This document shows positions 6,382 through 12,649 of a stretch of DNA of 13,911 nucleotides, piece by piece; position 1 is the first letter of the stretch, and every line of letters starts with the position of its first letter. The stretch comes from an uncultured bacterium. Its GTDB lineage: Bacteria; Patescibacteriota; Saccharimonadia; Saccharimonadales; Saccharimonadaceae. Where the stretch lies: contig CAIOSL010000030.1 of assembly GCA_903861015.1 (NCBI GenBank), positions 1 through 13,911 on the forward strand, given 5' to 3'. Under the pieces are notes generated by a model. The model was not told where the DNA came from and ran no database searches. It saw only the letters and a program-made list of their open reading frames with translations. Made by a program: the position numbers and the translations under genes.

Positions 6382-7560
6382 ATGTATATTGCAATTTTAG
6401 GCAGACAACCCGCCCTTGGCACCGCCGAGCTAGAAAGAGTCTTTGGCGGCCATAATGTTAGCCCGCTAGCACCACAGGTCGTCAATATCGACACCGATAA
6501 TTTTGACGTTCAACGTTTTGGCGGAGTCTTGAAGGCCGGTAAGGTTATTGCCGAGGTTAATCGCAACGACTGGCACCAGATTAGCCAGAAGATTATTCAA
6601 CACTACAGCGATGAATGGTCATCATTTGGTGGCAAAATAACCCTAGGTATCAGTGCATATAACCTTCGCGTCAACGCTCGCGACGTTCAAAAGGTCGGGA
6701 TTGTTTTAAAGCAAAAATTGAAAAAATCAGGCGTCAGTCTGCGATTAATCCCCAACTCTGACCTTGCCCTCAGTACCGCCACCAGTCACCACAACAAACT
6801 TGGCCTATCCGCCAACAAAGTCGAACTAATGATTGTTGCTGGCACTAACGGCAAAGCCATCATTGCCGAGAGTACCGGCTCGCAAAACATCACCGCCTAC
6901 GCCAAACGTGACCAAGGTCGCCCAAAGCGCGATGCTTTTGTTGGCATGTTACCCCCAAAGCTTGCCCAAATCATGATTAATTTGGCCGCCCTACCAAATG
7001 ACGCCGATCATCAGGCGACTATTCTTGACCCATTTTGTGGCACCGGCGTTGTTTTGCAAGAAGCAGTATTGATGGGTTACGCCGCTTATGGCACCGACCT
7101 GTCGGTCAAAATGATCGACTATAGCCACGAGAACCTGCAGTGGCTCGACGATAGTTTTCGCAAACAGTTTAAGGTACGATTGCACCCCGGTGATGCCATG
7201 ACGACCAAATGGCAACAGCCGATCGATGCCGTTGTTGGCGAGACATACCTTGGCCAACCCTTCAGTGCCCCACCATCACCCGCCAAACTCGAAGAAGTCG
7301 TCAAAAACTGCAATTATATAATCACTGAGTTTTTGCGCAACCTTGGATCACAAGTCAAGCCTGGCACACCGGTATGTATCGCTGTGCCAGCTTGGCGTGA
7401 CAAGGACGGCCGTTTTACTCACCTACCCTTAATCGCTACCATCGCCCGTTATGGCTATCGCCCACACGAATTCATGAATGTATCCCAAAACGACCTTCTG
7501 TACTTCCGCGAGGACCAAATTGTAGCCCGCGAATTGCTAGTCCTGACCAAAGTTGACTAG
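6382..7560 (+). CDS. TRM11-like RNA methyltransferase family protein with altered catalytic motif
   Basis: A 392-residue protein with the layout of TRM11/TrmG10-type tRNA N2-guanosine methyltransferases. An N-terminal RNA-binding-like region begins MYIAILGRQPALGTAELE. A conserved linker reads RDQGRPKRDAFVGMLPPKLA (177-196). A Rossmann domain carries motif I ILDPFCGTGVVLQEA (214-228) and acidic D239 (YGTDLS). The position of the catalytic [D/N]PPY motif reads DAVVGETYLGQPF (282-294), so canonical DPPY is absent. Related proteins with ExYLG-type motifs are, as far as I recall, common in CPR genomes, so this may be a working variant; substrate and activity are uncertain. It stands alone on the plus strand; rpmA follows with its own promoter. 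Confidence 0.85.
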   Translation: MYIAILGRQPALGTAELERVFGGHNVSPLAPQVVNIDTDNFDVQRFGGVLKAGKVIAEVNRNDWHQISQKIIQHYSDEWSSFGGKITLGISAYNLRVNARDVQKVGIVLKQKLKKSGVSLRLIPNSDLALSTATSHHNKLGLSANKVELMIVAGTNGKAIIAESTGSQNITAYAKRDQGRPKRDAFVGMLPPKLAQIMINLAALPNDADHQATILDPFCGTGVVLQEAVLMGYAAYGTDLSVKMIDYSHENLQWLDDSFRKQFKVRLHPGDAMTTKWQQPIDAVVGETYLGQPFSAPPSPAKLEEVVKNCNYIITEFLRNLGSQVKPGTPVCIAVPAWRDKDGRFTHLPLIATIARYGYRPHEFMNVSQNDLLYFREDQIVARELLVLTKVD

Positions 7561-7585
7561 ATATTTTGATGCCGCCCAGCCCAAC

Positions 7586-7614
7586 TTGACTGGACGTAAT
7601 ATATTTGGTACAAT
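7586..7614 (+). promoter_or_regulatory. Promoter of rpmA
   Basis: TTGACT (7586-7591), a 17-base spacer and TGgTACAAT with the -10 at 7609-7614: a near-consensus promoter with an extended -10, as expected for a highly expressed ribosomal gene. It leaves a leader of about 32 bases that holds the Shine-Dalgarno. Confidence 0.8.
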
Positions 7615-7640
7615 GGTCTAAATTTTGTTATTAAAGTTTT

Positions 7641-7645
7641 AGGAG
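7641..7645 (+). promoter_or_regulatory. Shine-Dalgarno of rpmA
   Basis: AGGAG ends 7 bases before the rpmA ATG. It is the clearest ribosome binding site in the window and shows that the organism uses a normal anti-Shine-Dalgarno, in contrast to the many predicted leaderless genes here. Confidence 0.85.
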
Positions 7646-7652
7646 TTATTAA

Positions 7653-7925
7653 ATGTCACACGTCAAAGCCGGCGGAACAGCCAAAAATATCCATAACAGT
7701 CCTGGTCAACGACTAGGCGTTAAGCGTTTTGGTGGCCAAAAAGTTCGCACCAGCGAAGTTTTGGTACGCCAGACAGGTTCAACCAAGATCTCTGGTCCTG
7801 GTACATACATCAGTGGCGACTTTACTATTCATGCCGCAATTGATGGCACCGTAGTATTCAACAAGGTCCGCAAGAGTCGTTTTACCGGCAAAACTACTCC
7901 TCGAACTCAAGTATCAGTTATCTAG
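7653..7925 (+). CDS. rpmA: 50S ribosomal protein L27
   Basis: Large-subunit protein whose N-terminal tail reaches the peptidyl-transferase centre. The 90-residue product has the diagnostic core SPGQRLGVKRFGGQKVRTSEVLVRQTGS (16-43) and IDGTVVFNKV near the C-terminus. It begins MSHVKAGGTAKN, so there is no N-terminal extension of the Firmicutes type that needs removal by a dedicated protease. rplU (L21), its usual upstream partner, is not adjacent. It has its own promoter and Shine-Dalgarno and ends at a hairpin terminator. Confidence 0.97.
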   Translation: MSHVKAGGTAKNIHNSPGQRLGVKRFGGQKVRTSEVLVRQTGSTKISGPGTYISGDFTIHAAIDGTVVFNKVRKSRFTGKTTPRTQVSVI

Positions 7926-7941
7926 TTAACTGTCCACTAAC

Positions 7942-7972
7942 AAAAATCGCCTTTTGATTAAGGCGATTTTTT
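7942..7972. terminator. Bidirectional intrinsic terminator between rpmA and the response regulator
   Basis: A perfect 12-base inverted repeat, 7942-7953 paired with 7960-7971, around the 6-base loop TTGATT. The core is ATCGCCTT/AAGGCGAT. An A-tract on the left arm and a T-tract on the right make it a strong U-tailed hairpin read from either strand. It lies 16 bases after the rpmA stop and 24 bases beyond the end of the convergent response-regulator gene, and so should serve both. Confidence 0.93.
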
Positions 7973-7995
7973 GTTACCAATAAAATAACGACTTT

Positions 7996-8382
7996 TTAGG
8001 ATTCGAGTAAACCTAGGTGAAACCTAACGCGTTCGACAACATCGCCAATCACCACCTGAGATTTGACCAGATATTCATCAACGCCAAGCGCTTCGGCTCG
8101 CTCTTTATCCTTGGGCTGACTAAGAGCCGTCAACATAATAACCCGGATATTCGATGTCTCGGGGGTATTGCGCAAGATATCCAAAACGTCAAAACCACTG
8201 ATTTTTGGCATCATAGCGTCCAACAAGACAAGATCAGGCTTGAACTCTACCGCTGCCGACAAGGCCACCTCGCCGTTATTAACAGTTTTGGTTTCGAACC
8301 CCTCCATTTCAAGACGAGATTTATAAACACTCGATAGCGCCACATCATCCTCGACAAGTAGAATCTTTTTCTTTGTTTCCAT
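7996..8382 (-). CDS. Single-domain response regulator (second orphan REC)
   Basis: A 128-residue receiver domain with no output domain. Visible residues are E11-D12-D13, phospho-acceptor D55 in LVLLDAMMPKISGFDVL, T85 in IMLTA, and K107 in YLVKS. It is a more canonical REC than the one beside recO and only loosely similar to it. No kinase gene is adjacent; the kinase at 2050-2793 is a possible donor but nothing here proves it. It lies 42 bases downstream of the S41 protease on the same strand, so the two may be cotranscribed, though a weak promoter lies in the gap. AGGGG, 4 bases before the ATG, is a short-spaced Shine-Dalgarno-like sequence. Confidence 0.92.
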   Translation of the reverse strand: METKKKILLVEDDVALSSVYKSRLEMEGFETKTVNNGEVALSAAVEFKPDLVLLDAMMPKISGFDVLDILRNTPETSNIRVIMLTALSQPKDKERAEALGVDEYLVKSQVVIGDVVERVRFHLGLLES

Positions 8383-8396
8383 ATTACCCCTATCTT

Positions 8397-8402
8397 ACTA
8401 TA
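8397..8402 (-). promoter_or_regulatory. Possible -10 box for the orphan response regulator
   Basis: TATAGT on the minus strand ends 14 bases before the ATG, leaving a short leader that would still include the AGGGG. No good -35 at standard spacing. Read-through from the S41 protease gene is an alternative. Confidence 0.35.
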
Positions 8403-8424
8403 GTCAACCGTTAATGCACAAGCG

Positions 8425-9666
8425 TTATAAACCAAGAGCCTTCTTGGCGGCATCAACCTGCGGATCAATACCTTTATCAACATCGGACTGCGACAAGCTT
8501 ACTGTAACGTCAGGCGTCAAGCCTTGTTGGCTAATATTATTGCCATTTGGAGTATACCAACGAGCGACCGTAACTTTGACCAGGGCGCCACCATCAAGCT
8601 CTATTGGCAGCTGAACGCTACCCTTGCCAAAAGTTTTATCGCCAACTAGCTTGGCTGCTTTGTAATCCTGCAAGGCGCCCGATACAATCTCGCTGGCACT
8701 GGCGGTGTTGCCATTTACCAAAACAACTGTCGGCAAACCCGCTAAAATCGGATTACTGCCTGAACGTAACGTGTCTTTGACAACGTCGCCACTACGTTCG
8801 GTTACAACAACCTTATTGTCCAACCACAAGCTAGCTACATCGACCGCGGCGTCCACATAACCACCACTGTTATCGCGTAAATCCAATATCACCGACGTCA
8901 CGCCTTGTTTTTTGAAGTCCAACGCCGCCGCCTTGGCCAAATCACCGGTTTGACTATCAAAGCGTGATATCGTCAGCGTACCGACACCATTCACAACACT
9001 ACTGTCGACACTAGGATTGTTGATAATCGCCCGAGTGATCGTATAGTCCTTGGTGTCACTACCGCGTAATATCGTCAATTTGACCGTCGTGCCGTCATCG
9101 CCCCGTATCAAACCAACCGCCTTATCAACTGTCCAACCATCAGTTGCCTGATCGTTGATTTTTGCAATCACGTCATTGGCCAACAAGCCAGCTTTGATCG
9201 CCGGATTGTCTTTTATCACCTTGATTATAGTAATTTTGCTGTTCTTTATACCCACCTCGGCACCAATACCGCCACCAATATTGCCCGACAAGCCATTATT
9301 AAAATCGGTGGCTTCCTTGGGGCTGAAGTATGTCGTGTAGTTGTCGCCTGCCGCTGCCACCAGGCCACGGTTAGCCCCCTGAATCAAGGCGGCGGTGTCG
9401 AGTTTGCCGTCATAATGGGCTGCCAACTGATTATAGGTTTGCTGCAACGAACTTAAATCAATATCGCCAGAATGAGCATTATAGCCAAAGACTGGCCCGA
9501 TTGCCGCTTCGATTCGGTAGTGATTAACGCCGACAGCATATCCAATTACCAAAGTTAAAGCCATCGCCACAAACAGCGTTGATGACGAGATAGGCTTCTT
9601 TGAGTGATGTTTAATCTTAAATCGATCGATCAAATGTGTTCTAAACCCAAGCCGTGTTTTTGACAT
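8425..9666 (-). CDS. S41 family carboxyl-terminal processing peptidase (CtpA/Prc type)
   Basis: Membrane-anchored serine protease that trims or degrades exported proteins from their C-termini. The 413-residue protein has a cytoplasmic basic N-terminus, one membrane helix at about 29-48 (STLFVAMALTLVIGYAVGVN), a helical linker, a PDZ domain at about 125-215 (GGGIGAEVG, then NPAIKAGLLANDVIAKINDQ) and the S41 core. The catalytic residues are S323 (NGNTASASEIVSGALQD), K348 and Q352 (KTFGKGSVQ). The S-to-K and K-to-Q spacings of 25 and 4 equal those of E. coli Prc (S452, K477, Q481). It lies 87 bases downstream of the CHAP hydrolase gene on the same strand with its own -10 box and a GGGGA Shine-Dalgarno-like sequence. 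That placement makes the secreted hydrolase or FtsX a plausible substrate, by inference only. Confidence 0.94.
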   Translation of the reverse strand: MSKTRLGFRTHLIDRFKIKHHSKKPISSSTLFVAMALTLVIGYAVGVNHYRIEAAIGPVFGYNAHSGDIDLSSLQQTYNQLAAHYDGKLDTAALIQGANRGLVAAAGDNYTTYFSPKEATDFNNGLSGNIGGGIGAEVGIKNSKITIIKVIKDNPAIKAGLLANDVIAKINDQATDGWTVDKAVGLIRGDDGTTVKLTILRGSDTKDYTITRAIINNPSVDSSVVNGVGTLTISRFDSQTGDLAKAAALDFKKQGVTSVILDLRDNSGGYVDAAVDVASLWLDNKVVVTERSGDVVKDTLRSGSNPILAGLPTVVLVNGNTASASEIVSGALQDYKAAKLVGDKTFGKGSVQLPIELDGGALVKVTVARWYTPNGNNISQQGLTPDVTVSLSQSDVDKGIDPQVDAAKKALGL

Positions 9667-9705
9667 TACTTCCCCTATTAACTGACGGTATTTCTATTAC
9701 ATACA

Positions 9706-9711
9706 ATTATA
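9706..9711 (-). promoter_or_regulatory. -10 box of the S41 protease gene
   Basis: TATAAT on the minus strand, 39 bases before the ATG, with an AGGGGA Shine-Dalgarno-like element in the leader. This is a normal leadered gene. The -10 lies at one edge of the inverted repeat at 9707-9737, which fills the spacer, and no -35 consensus is visible. Confidence 0.55.
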
Positions 9712-9737
9712 GCGCACTCCAACGGAGTACGCTATAA
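9707..9737. repeat. Imperfect inverted repeat between the CHAP hydrolase and S41 protease genes
   Basis: Left arm 9707-9720 (TTATAGCGCACTCC) pairs with right arm 9724-9737 (GGAGTACGCTATAA) with one C/A mismatch around the loop AAC. It lies 16 bases beyond the hydrolase stop and overlaps the protease -10. With no clear T-run after it on the minus strand, it is either a weak terminator or RNA-processing hairpin for the ftsEX-hydrolase message, or an operator for the protease promoter. Confidence 0.6.
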
Positions 9738-9753
9738 GATGGTTACGTTTTAA

Positions 9754-10947
9754 TTATTTGATGTGGATATAGTGGTCAAAGGCATTAACCGATAACTCCA
9801 TCAAGCTGTACATGCCATAGCCCTGACCGTAATCGTAATTGTACTGACTAACCTGAATAACCGTCTGGCCGCGGGCATTAATATACGGATCGGACTCGAC
9901 CCAAGCAACGTGCCCATAACTCTGGCCGGCCTTTGCTGGGTCCATTACAGCGATCGACCCGGCCCTCGGTGCGCCTTCTTTAAAACCGACTGCTGCTGCA
10001 TTGGCCGTAAAGTTGACCGCATTACCCCATGAAGGATATAGATTAGTTTCTTTGGCAAAGCGCCACGCTACGTAACTGGCACATTGTCGGCAGCCATAAC
10101 CGTGGCCATCACCACCATTACCGTCGGCACCGCCAGTCGACAAATAGCCATACATCGGACAGTTCGAGTAATTCCACGGATAGGCGGTCAATGATCCTCC
10201 GTCAATCAACACGAAACCACCAGAACTGTTGATACGACTGTTGACTAACGCCTGGGTAGCTTTGGCTTCAGCGATCTGAGCCTGGCTGCTACTGATTAAC
10301 TTTTGATAATTCGCCTCTTGACCCTTGGTACTGCTCAGCAACGCCTGTTGCTCGTTTTGACGGTTAGTCAGGTCCGTTTGTTGCGACTTTTGATCAGCCA
10401 AAACCTTACCAACATCAAGTTTTTGTTGGTCCAGGCTTGCCTTTAACGCTTTAATCGTAGAAATGGTTGAAGTTAATTGGTCTCGAATTGACGATTGGTA
10501 TTCTTGTTTGTCCAAATAATCACTGATGTTTTTGCTGCTAGCCAACATCTCGATCGGCGTCACGCTGCCATCGACATACATGTTGGCAATGGTTGTGCCC
10601 AGAGCATCCTGGTTGTCTTTGATTTTTTGCTCAGTATCGGCAATTTGTTGAATTAATTGATCGTATTTGGCCTGACTAATCGCTATCTGGGCGGTTATGG
10701 CTGCTTGTTGGTTGGCCAGCTGTGCTAGTGCTGCTTGCAAAGTCGCAGCTTGGTCGTTAAGGCGCTGACCTTCGGTTTGGTATTTGGCAATATCCTGTTG
10801 CAGGGCTGCTATCTTGTCATCGTATTGATCAGCGTGGGCCTGCGAAACCAGTTGTATTGGTGTCATCAAAGCAAAAACAGCACTCAATAATACAAGGGCT
10901 GTTTGACGAGAGAACTTGCCTAGTTTTGATACGATGTTTATTTTCAT
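9754..10947 (-). CDS. Secreted coiled-coil CHAP-domain peptidoglycan hydrolase (PcsB-like)
   Basis: Predicted FtsEX-controlled cell-wall hydrolase acting outside the membrane. The 397-residue protein has a signal peptide (basic start, hydrophobic core at about 17-33, cleavage after AHA at residue 39). A long Gln/Ala-rich coiled coil follows at about 41-240, interrupted by ANMYVDGSVTPIEMLASSKN (121-140), a hinge motif typical of PcsB-type coiled coils. The C-terminal CHAP domain (about 255-397) has catalytic Cys289 in CRQCASYVAWRF and His346 in YGHVAWVE; C263 and C286 are extra. CHAP enzymes cut peptide cross-bridges or the muramyl-alanine amide bond; which is not clear here. Its ATG overlaps the ftsX TGA as ATGA (10944-10947), the strongest evidence that it is the FtsX partner. 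Confidence 0.93.
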   Translation of the reverse strand: MKINIVSKLGKFSRQTALVLLSAVFALMTPIQLVSQAHADQYDDKIAALQQDIAKYQTEGQRLNDQAATLQAALAQLANQQAAITAQIAISQAKYDQLIQQIADTEQKIKDNQDALGTTIANMYVDGSVTPIEMLASSKNISDYLDKQEYQSSIRDQLTSTISTIKALKASLDQQKLDVGKVLADQKSQQTDLTNRQNEQQALLSSTKGQEANYQKLISSSQAQIAEAKATQALVNSRINSSGGFVLIDGGSLTAYPWNYSNCPMYGYLSTGGADGNGGDGHGYGCRQCASYVAWRFAKETNLYPSWGNAVNFTANAAAVGFKEGAPRAGSIAVMDPAKAGQSYGHVAWVESDPYINARGQTVIQVSQYNYDYGQGYGMYSLMELSVNAFDHYIHIK

Positions 10948-11927
10948 ATTTTTAGGTATTTATGGGTTGCTAGTAACGATGATATTATACCAATAACTGC
11001 ACCGATTGCAATCATCGACAACAACACCAAACCAGAATAATGCGACAACATATCCAGCGTTGGCTGAACCGATATTTGGTAGCTGGTCAATGTGTCGGCC
11101 GATCGATACACCGCTACAAAGCCCAGGCCGGTCGCAACGATCGCGGCAATAAAACCATAAATTATTGACTCGATCAAAAACGGTCCGCGAATAAACGACT
11201 TATCGGCACCGATCAGCTTCATCATCTGGATCTCTTCTTTGCGATTAAATATCGCCATACGAATCGTGTTAAAGATGATCAACGATGATATAAACACAAA
11301 CAGTGATCCGGCCGCTATTCCAACATCTTGGGCAAAGTTAACTGCCCGACCAATCGTTTGGATTGTATTGCGCCTGTCGCCGGCAAATGATGGCTTGTGG
11401 CTAGGGTTAAGATATTTTTTAACCATTTCGTTATTATCAACAAAATCTTGTAACTGCGACGTGCTGTTAATGTCGTTAACCTCAATACTTAAAGTTGCGG
11501 GGTACATATTGGTTGCAGCCGTCAGCGCCTCCAAAAAACTGCTGTCGTTTTGATGATTGATGGCATCTTGAGTCCGGGCCATATTGGCACTGATATAGGT
11601 TACTGTACGAACCGACGATAGTTTTTGCAACTCGGCCGACAAATCCGCCCCGACCTGATCGGTCGTATCGGTCTGCAGATATATCGACATTTTGACCTTG
11701 CTACGCAAATCACCAATCGTGTCGGTCAAAATATTTTGTGCGACAAATGCCGTAAAAATAATTAGCAAAGTAATCGTCATAACGGCCGTTGCCGCCACCG
11801 ACAACCAAGAATTGCGGAAAAAGCTCTCTAGGCCATAACGGACCACCCGCAAAAAAGACAGTGCAAATCGACGAGCGCGCTTTTTGCCAGCAAATGGCTG
11901 TGGGATGTGTTTCTTTTTGGCGCTCAT
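10944..11927 (-). CDS. ftsX: Cell-division ABC transporter-like permease FtsX
   Basis: Membrane half of the FtsEX complex, which passes ATP-driven conformational change across the membrane to cell-wall hydrolases. The 327-residue protein has a basic cytoplasmic N-terminus, TM1 at about 42-66, a large extracellular loop at about 67-198 (the hydrolase-contact region), and TM2-TM4 at about 202-222, 250-273 and 297-320. The conserved cytoplasmic segment NRKEEIQMMKLIGADKSFIR (228-247) contacts FtsE, and the family's C-terminal ATHKYLKI is present. ATGA overlaps at both ends join it to ftsE (11924-11927) and the CHAP hydrolase (10944-10947), giving a three-gene coupled operon. Confidence 0.95.
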   Translation of the reverse strand: MSAKKKHIPQPFAGKKRARRFALSFLRVVRYGLESFFRNSWLSVAATAVMTITLLIIFTAFVAQNILTDTIGDLRSKVKMSIYLQTDTTDQVGADLSAELQKLSSVRTVTYISANMARTQDAINHQNDSSFLEALTAATNMYPATLSIEVNDINSTSQLQDFVDNNEMVKKYLNPSHKPSFAGDRRNTIQTIGRAVNFAQDVGIAAGSLFVFISSLIIFNTIRMAIFNRKEEIQMMKLIGADKSFIRGPFLIESIIYGFIAAIVATGLGFVAVYRSADTLTSYQISVQPTLDMLSHYSGLVLLSMIAIGAVIGIISSLLATHKYLKI

Positions 11928-12607
11928 TGACGGTAACTCCCCTCGGCCTGATCACTGGTGATCTTGCCGTGCTCTAACGTAATTACTCGTCGTTTTAACT
12001 TGTTGACGATCTCGGCGTTGTGCGTTGTCAGCAATACAGTCGTGCCGTATTTGTTAATCTTCTCGAGTAAGCGAATAATATCCCAGCTGTGCTTTGGGTC
12101 CAAATTACCAGTTGGCTCGTCGGCAATCAAAATCTTGGGTTGACGCACCACTGCCCGGGCGATAGCTACGCGTTGACGTTCGCCGCCCGATAACTGATTA
12201 GGAAATTGCTTTTCTTTGCCGGCGAGCCCGACCAATTCAATCACCTTCGGCACAGTACTGCGAATCTCGCGGCGAGTCATGCCAGCAATCTCGAGCGCAA
12301 ACGCCACGTTCTCGTAAACGGTGCGTTGCGGCAATAATTTGAAATCCTGAAAGACCACGCCGATTTTGCGCCGTAGCATCGGAATATGACTATCCTTGAG
12401 GGTGTCGTAATCAATACCGCCAACCACAATCTTGCCACTGGTTGGCTTTTCCTCGCGCGTTAAGAGCTTTAACAAGGTCGACTTGCCGGCGCCACTAGTG
12501 CCAACCAAAATAACAAATTCACGTGGTTCAATAAACAAACTGACCTGGTTAATAGCCGGGTTGGTATCTTTACCGTATGACTTGGTTACCCTATCGATTA
12601 GAATCAT
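11924..12607 (-). CDS. ftsE: Cell-division ATP-binding protein FtsE
   Basis: ATPase of the FtsEX complex at the cytoplasmic face of the membrane. The 227-residue product carries a complete ABC set: Walker A GTSGAGKST (36-44), Q-loop Q87 (VVFQDFKLLP), signature LSGGERQR (139-146), Walker B ILIADEP with catalytic E164, D-loop GNLD, and H-loop H196 (TTHNAE). The FDFKLLPQRTVYENVAF-type region is characteristic of FtsE. It follows prfB by 42 bases, as in the secA-prfB-ftsE-ftsX order of many Gram-positive genomes, but has its own promoter. The TGA stop overlaps the ftsX ATG. Confidence 0.96.
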   Translation of the reverse strand: MILIDRVTKSYGKDTNPAINQVSLFIEPREFVILVGTSGAGKSTLLKLLTREEKPTSGKIVVGGIDYDTLKDSHIPMLRRKIGVVFQDFKLLPQRTVYENVAFALEIAGMTRREIRSTVPKVIELVGLAGKEKQFPNQLSGGERQRVAIARAVVRQPKILIADEPTGNLDPKHSWDIIRLLEKINKYGTTVLLTTHNAEIVNKLKRRVITLEHGKITSDQAEGSYRQ

Positions 12608-12617
12608 TACTGGGTCA

Positions 12618-12626
12618 ATTATAGCA
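12618..12626 (-). promoter_or_regulatory. Extended -10 promoter of ftsE-ftsX-hydrolase
   Basis: TGcTATAAT on the minus strand ends 10 bases before the ftsE ATG, predicting a leader of about 3 bases. The 9-mer is identical to those before prfB and the YbhN-like gene. It lies in the 42-base gap after prfB, so the division operon can be expressed apart from prfB. Confidence 0.7.
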
Positions 12627-12649
12627 TAAGTAACTTGACGACTGGAACC

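Noticed and set aside
6329..6394. N-terminal 22-residue extension of the YbhN-like protein (start at 6394)
   Set aside because: It would begin upstream of the TGCTATAAT promoter and overlap the divergent TRM11-like start; the shorter form begins with a normal first membrane helix.
11239..11553. 104-codon plus-strand open frame opposite ftsX
   Set aside because: Shadow of ftsX; no promoter or ribosome binding site and no recognisable domain.
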